Assembly (NCBI RefSeq): GCF_013214165.1
Contig: NZ_JABSSM010000039.1
Coordinates: 1 to 39,417 of the forward strand
DNA: 39,417 bases
Reading direction: 5' to 3'
DNA from: Shewanella sp.
GTDB lineage: Bacteria > Pseudomonadota > Gammaproteobacteria > Enterobacterales > Shewanellaceae
The translations under genes and the position numbers were made by a program. Below the pieces are notes generated by a model. That model did not search any database. It worked only from the letters and a program-made list of their open reading frames with translations, and had not been told where the DNA came from. Below, piece after piece: positions 26,126 to 34,180 of the stretch. The stretch's first letter is position 1, and every line of letters starts with the position of its first letter.

Positions 26126-26536
26126 TTAGTCCAATACGATTCTTGCGGTTACAGACACAGGTTGATTTGAATAGTTGCCCTTGGTCGCGAAAAAGCGCTG
26201 ACGGGAAAAACTGTCGAATTTTAGCGCGTCGATTTTCAAGCTGTCTGAGACTTGAGTGAGATCCATCAGCTGTATCTCTCCCTGAGAGTTAATGACAAAA
26301 TCAGCGGTAAAGTAGCCTGTACTTGCTTGATCTTGAAATAATACTGACCAGTCCAGCACGCCATCTTTCACAATCCAATATTGACTGAGTTCTGTAACAC
26401 TGACATGGACTGTTTGAGGCTTGCTAGTCATTAATAATGGTAAGTTGCCGCAAGCTGTGAGTAATAAAGCAATGCTTACTAGCGTAGCTGCAAGCCGGTG
26501 TGAAAAATCATTCCCTGTTAAATTTGGTGTATTCAT
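26126..26536 (-). CDS. Lipoprotein with TonB-C-like end, unknown function
   Basis: 136 residues from the ATG at 26536, chosen because it gives a regular type II signal peptide (SHRLAATLVSIALLLTAC, lipidated Cys about residue 29); the frame is open further to 26584. The mature part contains FTADFVINSQGEIQLMDLTQ and ends QPVSVTARIVLD, a pattern like the TonB C-terminal fold seen in small periplasmic proteins. This similarity is weak. Function unknown. Confidence 0.65.
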   Translation of the reverse strand: MNTPNLTGNDFSHRLAATLVSIALLLTACGNLPLLMTSKPQTVHVSVTELSQYWIVKDGVLDWSVLFQDQASTGYFTADFVINSQGEIQLMDLTQVSDSLKIDALKFDSFSRQRFFATKGNYSNQPVSVTARIVLD

Positions 26537-26762
26537 GACGATATTATGCTTCTTATATTTATTTGCCTGGTCGAGACAAATCACAAATTAGCGTGCAGGG
26601 TATTGTTTTTTTGTTAAAAGATCTAGTAAAAATGTTGCGTGATTTGGGGTGGGATATTGTGTGAGAGCGCTGTTAAGACTAAATTGAGATGATTTTTGTA
26701 CGGGAAATGTTACTAGCCGAACAATAGTGATCATGTTCGGCCAAAGCAGGATAACGAATAGA

Positions 26763-27695
26763 TTAAGGCTTTGTGTTTATTTCGTCAGCTTCTACTGCAC
26801 CATGCTTTATCATCAGCTGGTGGATTTGCTCATCTTTCTCTTCCCAGATTTGATTTAACCAACGCTGGAATTCGACACGACACTGAGGCTCAGAAAAGTA
26901 GCGTTGGTTATCGACTTCAGGAACCGGGAGTACCTGGACTCTTATGACGATTTTCTTAATTTTACCATGCATGACATCCGACAGAGGATCGTCTTTAGCC
27001 TCTGGATAGACCAAGGTGACATTAAGCAAGTTGGTAAACTGTTCGCCCATGGCCGAGAGCGTGAAGGCAATGCCGCCAGCCTTGGGGCGCAATAGGTAGC
27101 GGTAGGGAGAGTCTTGACGTCTATGCTTCTCCTTGGTGAATCGGCTGCCCTCTACATAGTTGATGATAGAGGTAGGCATGGTCTTAAACTTCTCACAGGC
27201 GCGTCTGGTCGAGATAAGGTCTTTGCCTTTCAGCTTGGGATTTTTCTTTAATTTTGCCGGACTGGTTCGGCTCATGAATGGCATGTCTAAGGCCCAGCAG
27301 CCCAGCCCGAGAAAAGGCATGTACATCAATTCACGCTTGAGGAAAAACTTAAGCATAGGGATGTGATTTCGCAGCACATAAGTTTGTGCCGCAATATCGA
27401 AACCGCTGAGATGGTTACTGATGAGTAGATACCAGGCGTCTTTCTCCAGGTTATCCAGCCCTTCGATGTCCCACTCTATGTCGGCAAGCAGGTAGAGGAT
27501 TCCTCCGTTGCAGGTGGCCCAAGCCCACATAAAGCGGTTCATGATCTTAGTGAGGAAGTTGCGTCCCGCAGTAAAAGGCAGCAGTAACTTAACTATCCCA
27601 CCAAGACTGATCAATCCAGCCCAAATGGTCGTGTTGATGATCAATAGAAGTGAGCTCATAAAATAGAGCACAGAACCGGGTAAAAAATTTAACAT
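26763..27695 (-). CDS. Lysophospholipid acyltransferase-like protein (YihG type), paralogue 2
   Basis: 310 residues with two N-terminal membrane segments (about 8-40) and a PlsC domain: NHLSGFD (H95, D100 of the NHx4D catalytic motif) and YVEGSRFTKEKH as the glycerol-phosphate-binding motif (usual EGTR, here EGSR). It matches the YihG family of E. coli, which acylates lysophosphatidate-type acceptors. It follows its paralogue after 21 bases and is co-transcribed with it. The two proteins share the blocks MPFM.R.S.A.L(K/R)KNPKL(K/R)GKD, so they derive from duplication. Confidence 0.9.
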   Translation of the reverse strand: MLNFLPGSVLYFMSSLLLIINTTIWAGLISLGGIVKLLLPFTAGRNFLTKIMNRFMWAWATCNGGILYLLADIEWDIEGLDNLEKDAWYLLISNHLSGFDIAAQTYVLRNHIPMLKFFLKRELMYMPFLGLGCWALDMPFMSRTSPAKLKKNPKLKGKDLISTRRACEKFKTMPTSIINYVEGSRFTKEKHRRQDSPYRYLLRPKAGGIAFTLSAMGEQFTNLLNVTLVYPEAKDDPLSDVMHGKIKKIVIRVQVLPVPEVDNQRYFSEPQCRVEFQRWLNQIWEEKDEQIHQLMIKHGAVEADEINTKP

Positions 27696-27716
27696 CTTGG
27701 GGTCACACCTTCTGGT

Positions 27717-28607
27717 TTACGGTTTTTTTTGGGCTAACTGGTCGAGGGTCTGATCTTTCTCTAGCCAAAGTTGATTAAGTTGCTGCTGGAACGCAATTTT
27801 AAATTCACGGTCTTTCATATAATCGCCGCGCATCGTAGCGGGGATCTCCGACACCTTGATGTGTACATGCACGTCTTTTACCTGACCACTGATGTAATCC
27901 CAGTAAGTCGGCACTTTCTCAGGATAATAGATGGAGATATCGATCAAGTTGTGAATATGTTCACCCATGGCCGAGAGGGCGAATGCCAAGCCGCCGGCCT
28001 TAGGCTTGAGCAGATGGGTAAACTGTGAGTTTTGTTGTCTATGCTTGTCGGCTTTAAAGCGCGTGCCTTCGACAAAGTTCATCACGCTGACAGGCTTAGT
28101 CTTGAACTTAGCACAGGCCTTGCGAGTAATATCGATATCTTTGCCTCTTAGCTTAGGGTTCTTCCTCAGTTGAGCCGTGCTGTAGCGACGCATGAAAGGA
28201 AAATCTAATGCCCACCAGGCTAGACCCAAGAATGGCACAAAGATCAGCTCCTTCTTGAGGAAAAACTTCAGAAAAGGGATCTTACGGTTCAGCACACGCT
28301 GCAATATAAGAATATCGACCCAAGATTGGTGATTGGCGAGCACCATATACCATTCTTTAGGCGAGAGTTCTGCATCGCCGTGGATATGTATATTTACCGG
28401 GTGAAAGATACGTTCAATTACACCATTAATAGTGATCCAGCTGGTGGCGCAGCTGTCTAATAAACTAGAGCAGCTGTTGCTGATTGCTGGGATCGGTATG
28501 AGTTTAATCGGGCTGAAAATGATAATGGGAAGTACCCAAATAATAGTATTCACTAGCAAGCACACGAACGCCAGACTGCCTCTGATTAATGACAAAACTC
28601 TATCCAC
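27717..28607 (-). CDS. Lysophospholipid acyltransferase-like protein (YihG type), paralogue 1
   Basis: 296 residues, first gene of the pair. Two hydrophobic segments (about 10-42), NHQSWVD (H93, D98 of the NHx4D motif) and FVEGTRFKADKH. A GTG at 28607 is the likely start: GGGGGA lies seven bases upstream and the next codons DRVLSLIRG begin the conserved membrane segment. YihG-type enzymes remodel phosphatidic acid or phospholipid acyl chains at the inner membrane. Having two adjacent copies with EGT versus EGS in the acceptor motif suggests different acyl or acceptor preferences (inference). Confidence 0.9.
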   Translation of the reverse strand: MDRVLSLIRGSLAFVCLLVNTIIWVLPIIIFSPIKLIPIPAISNSCSSLLDSCATSWITINGVIERIFHPVNIHIHGDAELSPKEWYMVLANHQSWVDILILQRVLNRKIPFLKFFLKKELIFVPFLGLAWWALDFPFMRRYSTAQLRKNPKLRGKDIDITRKACAKFKTKPVSVMNFVEGTRFKADKHRQQNSQFTHLLKPKAGGLAFALSAMGEHIHNLIDISIYYPEKVPTYWDYISGQVKDVHVHIKVSEIPATMRGDYMKDREFKIAFQQQLNQLWLEKDQTLDQLAQKKP

Positions 28608-28736
28608 CTAGTATCCCCCGACAAAATTGGAGACCTATAATATACCAATTGCACTAGATATGTAATCAATACAGGGTCACTCTGGGCTTTCAATTCGAGG
28701 CATATCGATGAATATAATCTTGCCATTTACTTGAGG

Positions 28737-30260
28737 TTAATATTGCGCCTTTAAGTTATTTAACAGTCGGTCCATGGCTCTATAGCCCAAGGCCTGAGCT
28801 ATGTGTCTGCGTTCGACGGCTACACTTTGCTGTAAGTCGGCGATGGTGCGTGCGACTCTTTGTAGGCGATGATAGCTTCTTACGGATAAGCCTAACTTGT
28901 TGACGCTCATCTCCAAAAAAAGCAAGTCGGCCTGTTTGAATTGTCCTAATTGTTTAAGCTGCTTACCCGTCAAGTCACTATTGAGCACACCCGCCCGTGC
29001 CAGTTGTGACTCTCTGGCCATCTTTACTCGCAGCGCAATGGACGCACTGGTTTCTGTCGAGGGCCCGGTTTTGGTCAAGGCTCCGGGCGGGAGGCGAGGA
29101 ACCTCAATGGAGAGATCGAACCTGTCTAAGAAGGGGCCTGATAAGCGAGACAGGTATCTTTGTATCTGAGCTGGCGTCGCTCTGGCATTATCGATATCGC
29201 CACATGGACTCGGATTCATTGCCGCTATCAGTTGAAAGCGGCTGGAAAACTTAAGCTTAGCCGCGGCGCGGGAGATCACCACCTCGCCACTTTCCATGGG
29301 CTCACGCAGACAGTCCAACACTTTTCGAGGGAATTCGACCACCTCGTCGAGGAAGAGCACTCCCCGGTGAGCCAAAGATATCTCGCCAGGTTTCGGATGT
29401 GTGCCGCCGCCAACCAAGGAGACCGCCGAACTGGTGTGGTGGGGGTTGCGAAAGGGGCGTTTGTAAAAGGATTTGGGTTCGATGGATTGGCCCGCTACCG
29501 AATGTAAGGTGGCGACCTCTAGAGCCTCATCGTAGCTAAGTGGTGGTAATAACTGCATCAAGCGACTAGCAAGCATGCTCTTGCCGGTACCCGGAGGCCC
29601 AAGTAAGAGCACGTTATGATTGCCGGCCGCGGCAATTTCCAATCCTAGCTTAGCCTGATATTGACCTATGACATCGCTGAAGCACAGATGGGTGTCGATA
29701 TCTTCCGCTTCTATCCACTCAAGTCCCGGCTCTATGCCTGGCAATCTCCTCTGTCCATGCAGGTATTCGCTTAACCCTTGCAGGTGAGTGGCAAAAAAGA
29801 CCTTATTGAAACCCACCAGTTCGGCATCGGCTCGGTTATCCAGGGGGAGCACCAGATGGCTGCCTAGTTTTCGTGCCTCAACAATGACAGGTAGCAGGCC
29901 CTGGCAATGCTTTATATGGCCAGACAGGGCTAACTCACCAATAAACTCATGATCTTTTAGTGCCTTCTTGGGGATTTGTTTCGATGCTGCCAAAATACCT
30001 ATGGCAATGGGTAGATCGTAACGACCGCCTTGCTTGGGGAGATCCGCCGGTGCCAGATTGACTGTGATACGGCGCATGGGGAATTCGAATCCCGCATTAA
30101 TAATCGCGCTGCGAACACGTTCTTTGGCCTCCTTGACCGAGGTCTCTGGCAAACCGACCAGATTGAATGCGGGTAAACCATTGCTGAGATGAACTTCGAC
30201 GGTAACGGGAGGCGCGTCGACTCCCTTGCTGGCTCTGGTAGCGACACTGGCGATGGCCAT
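28737..30260 (-). CDS. comM: ComM/YifB-type Mg-chelatase-like AAA+ ATPase
   Basis: 507 residues: an N-terminal Lon-protease-like fold domain (VEVHLSNGLPAFNLVGLPE at 22-40; FEFPMRRITVNLAPADLPK), then AAA+ with Walker A GPPGTGKS (221-228) and Walker B GVLFLDE, SPCG with a zinc-finger-like region, and the C-terminal Mg_chelatase_C block (RSYHRLQRVARTIADL). ComM is a hexameric helicase promoting branch migration when transformed DNA is integrated. I start at the ATG at 30260 after AAAGGATTTG; a TTG two codons earlier is less likely. It is divergent from the nemR gene. Confidence 0.95.
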   Translation of the reverse strand: MAIASVATRASKGVDAPPVTVEVHLSNGLPAFNLVGLPETSVKEAKERVRSAIINAGFEFPMRRITVNLAPADLPKQGGRYDLPIAIGILAASKQIPKKALKDHEFIGELALSGHIKHCQGLLPVIVEARKLGSHLVLPLDNRADAELVGFNKVFFATHLQGLSEYLHGQRRLPGIEPGLEWIEAEDIDTHLCFSDVIGQYQAKLGLEIAAAGNHNVLLLGPPGTGKSMLASRLMQLLPPLSYDEALEVATLHSVAGQSIEPKSFYKRPFRNPHHTSSAVSLVGGGTHPKPGEISLAHRGVLFLDEVVEFPRKVLDCLREPMESGEVVISRAAAKLKFSSRFQLIAAMNPSPCGDIDNARATPAQIQRYLSRLSGPFLDRFDLSIEVPRLPPGALTKTGPSTETSASIALRVKMARESQLARAGVLNSDLTGKQLKQLGQFKQADLLFLEMSVNKLGLSVRSYHRLQRVARTIADLQQSVAVERRHIAQALGYRAMDRLLNNLKAQY

Positions 30261-30434
30261 AAACAAATCCTTTTGTTTAATAGATCTGCTCTGCAGCTCT
30301 ATAATGCGATGTTATTAAAGTTTATTTTAATTAAATATCAATTGTATTGAGTGTAGCAGGGGAATGCTGAATTTAGCTGACGCAGTTCAAATTGGAGCAA
30401 TTTTTTGAAATATTATCTATAGATTAACGCCATA

Positions 30435-30454
30435 TAGACGACTGGTCTATTTTG
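30435..30454. promoter_or_regulatory. NemR-type operator upstream of nemR
   Basis: TAGACGACTGGTCTA followed by TTTTG: TAGAC and GTCTA are inverted around GACTG. The same 20 bases occur at 31146-31165 before yqhD. It ends 17 bases before the nemR start, so binding should block transcription or translation initiation (autoregulation). Assignment to NemR is inferred from the duplicate placement. Confidence 0.8.
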
Positions 30455-30471
30455 ATGTAGAATCCTTGCCT

Positions 30472-31074
30472 ATGAAAAAAGAATCACCAACACAACCCAC
30501 TCGTCAGCATATCCTCGACGTAGGCTACAAGCTGATCGTCGCCAAGGGTTTTTCCTGCGTGGGACTATCGCAATTGCTGCAAGCGGCAGAAGTACCAAAG
30601 GGCTCCTTCTACCACTATTTTAAATCGAAAGAGCAATTTGGTGAAGCGCTTATCCAAGGTTATTTCGCAGGATATAAAGCTGAGATCGATACCCTATTTA
30701 GTAATACTAGCCTGAGCGGTTATGAGCGCCTGATGGCATATTGGCAGAGATGGCTGACTGCACAGACTCAAGGCTGCATCGATCAGAAGTGTCTGGTGGT
30801 CAAGCTTAGCGCCGAAGTGGCCGACTTATCTGAGGCGATGCGCTTAGCGCTGCTCAAAGGTTCTGCCGGTGTGATTCAGCGCCTAACGGCTTGCATTACC
30901 ACCGGTATCGAAGACGCTTCCATCGCGGAGCGAGATCCACAATCCACAGCCGAAATGCTGTATCACATGTGGTTAGGTGCCAGCTTGATGAACAAGTTGG
31001 GCCATAGCTCGGATGCCCTAGATAGGGCCATGCAAACGACTCAATCAGTCCTGCGGCCCAAACCGACAGCTTAA
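30472..31074 (+). CDS. nemR: NemR-type TetR-family redox/electrophile-sensing repressor
   Basis: 200 residues. The helix-turn-helix is at about 25-50 (GFSCVGLSQLLQAAEVPKGS, then FYHYFKSKEQFG), closely matching E. coli NemR, as does CLVVKLSAEVADLSEAMR in the ligand domain. Cys107 aligns with NemR Cys106, the residue that senses HOCl and electrophiles in E. coli; Cys29 and Cys102 are additional. In E. coli NemR represses nemA-gloA; here the neighbours are yqhD and a DJ-1 protein, fitting the same aldehyde/electrophile theme. The ATG at 30472 is used; a TTG two codons earlier is possible. Its ribosome site is poor, which would keep regulator levels low. Confidence 0.88.
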   Translation: MKKESPTQPTRQHILDVGYKLIVAKGFSCVGLSQLLQAAEVPKGSFYHYFKSKEQFGEALIQGYFAGYKAEIDTLFSNTSLSGYERLMAYWQRWLTAQTQGCIDQKCLVVKLSAEVADLSEAMRLALLKGSAGVIQRLTACITTGIEDASIAERDPQSTAEMLYHMWLGASLMNKLGHSSDALDRAMQTTQSVLRPKPTA

Positions 31075-31099
31075 GTTCGTACACGAATAAATTAGTAGA

Positions 31100-31135
31100 C
31101 TCCTGCGTGCCAGTTTAGGTACGCGGAGATTTTTT
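31100..31135 (+). terminator. Terminator between nemR and yqhD
   Basis: CTCC-TGCGT-GCC pairs with GGT-ACGC-GGAG (one bulged T) followed by ATTTTTT, 26 bases after the nemR stop. It separates nemR from the next operator-controlled unit. Confidence 0.75.
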
Positions 31136-31145
31136 AAATAAACAC

Positions 31146-31165
31146 TAGACGACTGGTCTATTTTG
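31146..31165. promoter_or_regulatory. NemR-type operator upstream of yqhD
   Basis: Identical over 20 bases to 30435-30454 (TAGACGACTGGTCTA then TTTTG), 53 bases before the yqhD start. A degenerate third half-matched copy, TAGACACTAGGCTA, follows at 31172-31185 and may be a secondary site. Confidence 0.8.
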
Positions 31166-31218
31166 TCTTGTTAGACACTAGGCTAGTTCAAATAAGAACA
31201 TATACGTGAGGCAATGCC

Positions 31219-32376
31219 ATGTTAAATTTCGATTACTACAACCCAACCCGCATCAGCTTTGGTAAGGGTAAAATTAGTGAACTGGATAAGTTAGTCCCAC
31301 AGGGGGCTAAAGTCTTGGTGTTATTTGGCGGTAGCAGTGCCCAAAAAACCGGTACCTTAGACGAAGTTAAGCAGGCCCTGGGTCAACGTGAACTCGTTGA
31401 ATTCGGTGGGATTGAGCCTAACCCAACCTATGAGACCTTGATGCAGGCGGTCGAAGTCGTCAAGGCAGAGAAGATCGACTTCTTACTGGCTGTGGGCGGC
31501 GGCTCTGTGATAGACGGCACCAAGTTTGTCGCTGCAGCGGCTGTTTTTGAGGGTGAACCTTGGGATATCTTGCTTAATTGGGGTGCTAATGTCACTCAGG
31601 CTATGCCTTTTGGCACAGTGTTAACCTTGCCTGCTACCGGCAGTGAGATGAATAATGCCAGCGTAGTGACGCGTAAATCGATCAAGGCCAAACTGCCGTT
31701 CCGTAACGATCACGTGTACCCGCAGTTTTCGGTACTGGATCCGACTAAGACTTATACCTTGCCCGAGCGTCAGGTGGCTAACGGCGTCGTCGATGCCTTC
31801 GTGCATATCACCGAGCAATATCTGACATACCCGGTCAATGCTGCGGTTCAAGACAGAATAGCCGAAGGCTTACTCCAGACGCTTATAGAGCTAGGTCCTC
31901 AGGTGCTAGTCAACCCAGATGACTATGACATACGTGCCAACTTGATGTGGGTCGCCACGACGGCGCTCAATGGCACCATAGGTAGCGGTGTTCCTCATGA
32001 TTGGGCGACACATATGATAGGTCACGAACTCACGGCCCTGTATAACATGGACCATGCCCGTACCTTGGCGGTCATTCTACCTGCCTTACTGGCTCTGACA
32101 AAAGAAGCTAAGCGTGAAAAATTACTGCAATTTGCTCATCGTGTGTGGCATCTGCAGCAAGGTAGCGATGATGAAAAAATCGAACTCGCTATCACTAAGA
32201 CCCGCGAGTTTTTCGAGGCCATGGGGATCCCGACTCGACTCTCTGACTATGATTTAGGTAAACAAGACGTCGATGCCGTCATAGCGCAATTAGAAGCGCA
32301 CGGCATGGTGGCACTCGGCGAACATGAGAATATTGACCTCGCCATGAGTCGCGATATATTAACCTTAGCGCTATAA
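31219..32376 (+). CDS. yqhD: NADPH-dependent aldehyde reductase YqhD (iron-containing alcohol dehydrogenase family)
   Basis: 385 residues, very close to E. coli YqhD in sequence order: TRISFGKGKI, EFGGIEPNPTYETLM (61-75), cofactor loop GGGSVIDG (93-100), VLTLPATGSE (134-143) and RQVANGVVDAFVH. Metal ligands Asp192, His196, His265 and His279 correspond to Asp194, His198, His267 and His281 of YqhD. The enzyme reduces short-chain and toxic aldehydes (butanal, methylglyoxal, acrolein, malondialdehyde). Control by NemR is inferred from the operator. The DJ-1 gene follows after 107 bases with no clear terminator and may be co-transcribed. Confidence 0.94.
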   Translation: MLNFDYYNPTRISFGKGKISELDKLVPQGAKVLVLFGGSSAQKTGTLDEVKQALGQRELVEFGGIEPNPTYETLMQAVEVVKAEKIDFLLAVGGGSVIDGTKFVAAAAVFEGEPWDILLNWGANVTQAMPFGTVLTLPATGSEMNNASVVTRKSIKAKLPFRNDHVYPQFSVLDPTKTYTLPERQVANGVVDAFVHITEQYLTYPVNAAVQDRIAEGLLQTLIELGPQVLVNPDDYDIRANLMWVATTALNGTIGSGVPHDWATHMIGHELTALYNMDHARTLAVILPALLALTKEAKREKLLQFAHRVWHLQQGSDDEKIELAITKTREFFEAMGIPTRLSDYDLGKQDVDAVIAQLEAHGMVALGEHENIDLAMSRDILTLAL

Positions 32377-32483
32377 CTTGTTGGCATGAATTTCAACACA
32401 AGCCGTCGAGTACGGTTTGTTAGCTCGGTTAACGACTAATACCTTTCGGTATGAGATTACTTTTTGAATATTAAGGACTGAAC

Positions 32484-33164
32484 ATGAACATTCTTATGGT
32501 ACTGACCTCTCACGATAAACTCGGCGATACTGGCCTTAAAACAGGCTTCTGGTTAGAAGAGTTTGCCGCGCCTTTCTATGCGTTTAAAGATAAAGGTCAC
32601 AGCATCACACTGACTTCCCCCTTAGGTGGTCAGCCGCCACTGGACCCTAAGAGTGATGAAGTCGACTTTCAAACGGCGGCGACAGCTAGATTCGCCCAAG
32701 ACGCAGAATCTCAGGCACTACTGGCAAATACTCAGGTATTAAATAGCATCAATGCCGAGGATTATGACGCGGTATTTTATCCCGGTGGCCACGGTCCATT
32801 GTGGGATCTGGCCGAAGATAAAGATTCTATCGCACTGATTGAAGCGGTCCATCAGGCAGGCAAGACACTTGGACTTGTATGTCATGCACCAGCGGCGCTA
32901 CTACATACCAAAGGGGCCGATGGCAAGCCGTTAGTCGATGGCAAACAAGTCACCGGATTCAGTAACTCGGAAGAAGATGCGGTGCAGTTGACAGATATAG
33001 TGCCTTTCTTAGTGGAAGATATGCTGCAACAGCAGGGCGGCACTTATGTGAAGGGCGACGACTGGACAAGCTTTATTGTCACCGACGGCAACTTGATCAC
33101 GGGTCAAAACCCAGCATCATCTGATGCGGTAGCCCATGCCATGATGGCGCAACTTAACCGTTAA
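32484..33164 (+). CDS. DJ-1/PfpI family protein (Hsp31-like type 1 glutamine amidotransferase domain)
   Basis: 226 residues. The nucleophile elbow GLVCHAPAALL has Cys133 followed by His134; the partner Glu is in GFWLEEFAAPFYAF (Glu25 or Glu26); YPGGHGPLWDLAED (99-112) is the family's PGGHG.(M/L)WD motif. Members of this branch act as glutathione-independent glyoxalases/deglycases or protein chaperones on methylglyoxal-stressed cells. The activity of this one is inferred. GGACTGAAC precedes the ATG. Context with nemR and yqhD supports an aldehyde-detoxification role. Confidence 0.9.
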   Translation: MNILMVLTSHDKLGDTGLKTGFWLEEFAAPFYAFKDKGHSITLTSPLGGQPPLDPKSDEVDFQTAATARFAQDAESQALLANTQVLNSINAEDYDAVFYPGGHGPLWDLAEDKDSIALIEAVHQAGKTLGLVCHAPAALLHTKGADGKPLVDGKQVTGFSNSEEDAVQLTDIVPFLVEDMLQQQGGTYVKGDDWTSFIVTDGNLITGQNPASSDAVAHAMMAQLNR

Positions 33165-33293
33165 GGGAGACCATTATAATCACCTTGCATCATCTGAATA
33201 AGTTGTGCTCTAAACGTATCATCTGATCGAGCGGTTCGCGGCCGATAGGCTAGCGCCCGCTCGTGACAGCCAAGATCACATTCATTATCTACA

Positions 33294-33422
33294 ATGGCTT
33301 CACTTCGCCGAGAGTTCGGCATATTGCCGCTGTTGTTGCGTATGTTGGTCGAAAAAGATGGCTGCAGCACTAACTTCCTCGAAGGCTATGCCAAGATGGA
33401 AGTGGACAAGCTGCTCAATTAG
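33294..33422 (+). pseudogene. Short remnant of an unidentified gene (C-terminal part)
   Basis: A 42-codon frame reads MASLRREFGILPLLLRMLVE, then KDGCSTNFLEGYAKMEVDKL and ends LN-stop. Its codon choice and helix pattern look like the C-terminus of a real protein, but the frame is closed upstream (TGA at 33264) and no ribosome site precedes the ATG at 33294. It is followed by a hairpin with terminator-like position. I do not recognise the parent family. The stretch 33165-33290 may hold further debris. Confidence 0.35.
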
Positions 33423-33432
33423 TGCGAAACAA

Positions 33433-33456
33433 GGGTGAATTAAGCCTGATTCACCC
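33433..33456 (+). terminator. Hairpin after the gene remnant
   Basis: GGGTGAAT, loop TAAGCCTG, ATTCACCC followed by CTTC, without a strong T-run. Its position 10 bases beyond the remnant's stop suggests that it once ended that gene. Confidence 0.45.
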
Positions 33457-33580
33457 CTTCAGCTTGACGATAGTTAGATTTAATCAAGCCTTCTGCAATG
33501 CTCATTGTCACGTCACTACTAATTTACTCCCAAGGGGAGTTATCTAGTCTGTCAACCCCAGAGGGAGTGATCCTAGATGG

Positions 33581-33640
33581 GTCGGCAGGCTTTTGTTAGG
33601 GGGTTTGGCGAGGGAACGGCTAACAAGATTAGAATGGTGT
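33581..33640. repeat. Diverged direct repeat flanking the NoeA-like locus, left copy
   Basis: GTCGGCAGGCT at the start and TAACAAGATTAGAATGGTGT at the end are the same as at 37715-37773, with 40 versus 39 bases between motif starts and a G-rich diverged middle. Just upstream is a small ACTCCC/GGGAGT hairpin (33526-33540). The rest of 33457-33774 holds no gene. Confidence 0.7.
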
Positions 33641-33774
33641 AACAGTTAATTAGCTCGACGCCTTTATACCTGCTCAAAGAAACTGATGTAGGTGATGAGC
33701 CATAAAAATTGACCTACAGCTCGTTATTGAGTCCATGAACTCGTCTATAAAACCCTTGCTTGGATCTCATTTAT

Positions 33775-34044
33775 TTAGCTTTTATTTTCTTTATCCGTTG
33801 CTACTACCTCTTCACTTTCGGTTTTTTGTTGATCAGGTTCCTTAGCGTTTTTACGCGAACTGAAGAGGCTGAGAAACTTATCCCACCAGAGTCTTATTGT
33901 GGCAAACCCCATTACGACAGAAGCTATGATGGCCTGAAAAATGATGCTCCCCGTACCTGGATCCAAGTAAGCATTGGCAGGGAGACTTAGCGTAGCCAAC
34001 AAGGCTAGTAAAATAATTTTTATCCCGATCTGGTTGTGTTCCAT
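33775..34044 (-). CDS. Small exported membrane protein with mature N-terminus YLDPGTGS
   Basis: 89 residues: signal peptide 1-25 (ANA then YLDPGTGS), a hydrophobic helix at about 33-52, WWDKFLSLFSSRK and a charged, likely cytoplasmic tail. TGGAG lies six bases before the ATG at 34044, so I prefer this start to one eight codons upstream. From memory, small proteins with LDPGTGS followed by one helix occur beside sulfatase-like or glycan genes in other bacteria. The function is unknown. It is divergent from the methyltransferase gene (136 bases apart), the two probably sharing a promoter region. Confidence 0.75.
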   Translation of the reverse strand: MEHNQIGIKIILLALLATLSLPANAYLDPGTGSIIFQAIIASVVMGFATIRLWWDKFLSLFSSRKNAKEPDQQKTESEEVVATDKENKS

Positions 34045-34180
34045 GGTGAACTCCAGAGCTGCAAGCAAGTCGACAGGGGTGACTGAATAATAGTCAGGTA
34101 TTGGCCGTTGAGCAAATTGCCAATCAGCTATACTTGTGTGTAATAGGTTATTTATCTTATTAAATAGTGGGTTATTTATT

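Noticed and set aside
33541..33640. A cyclic-di-GMP or other riboswitch at the flanking repeat
   Set aside because: Compared with the GEMM consensus; the conserved bulge and loop sequences are missing and the element does not precede a gene in sense orientation.
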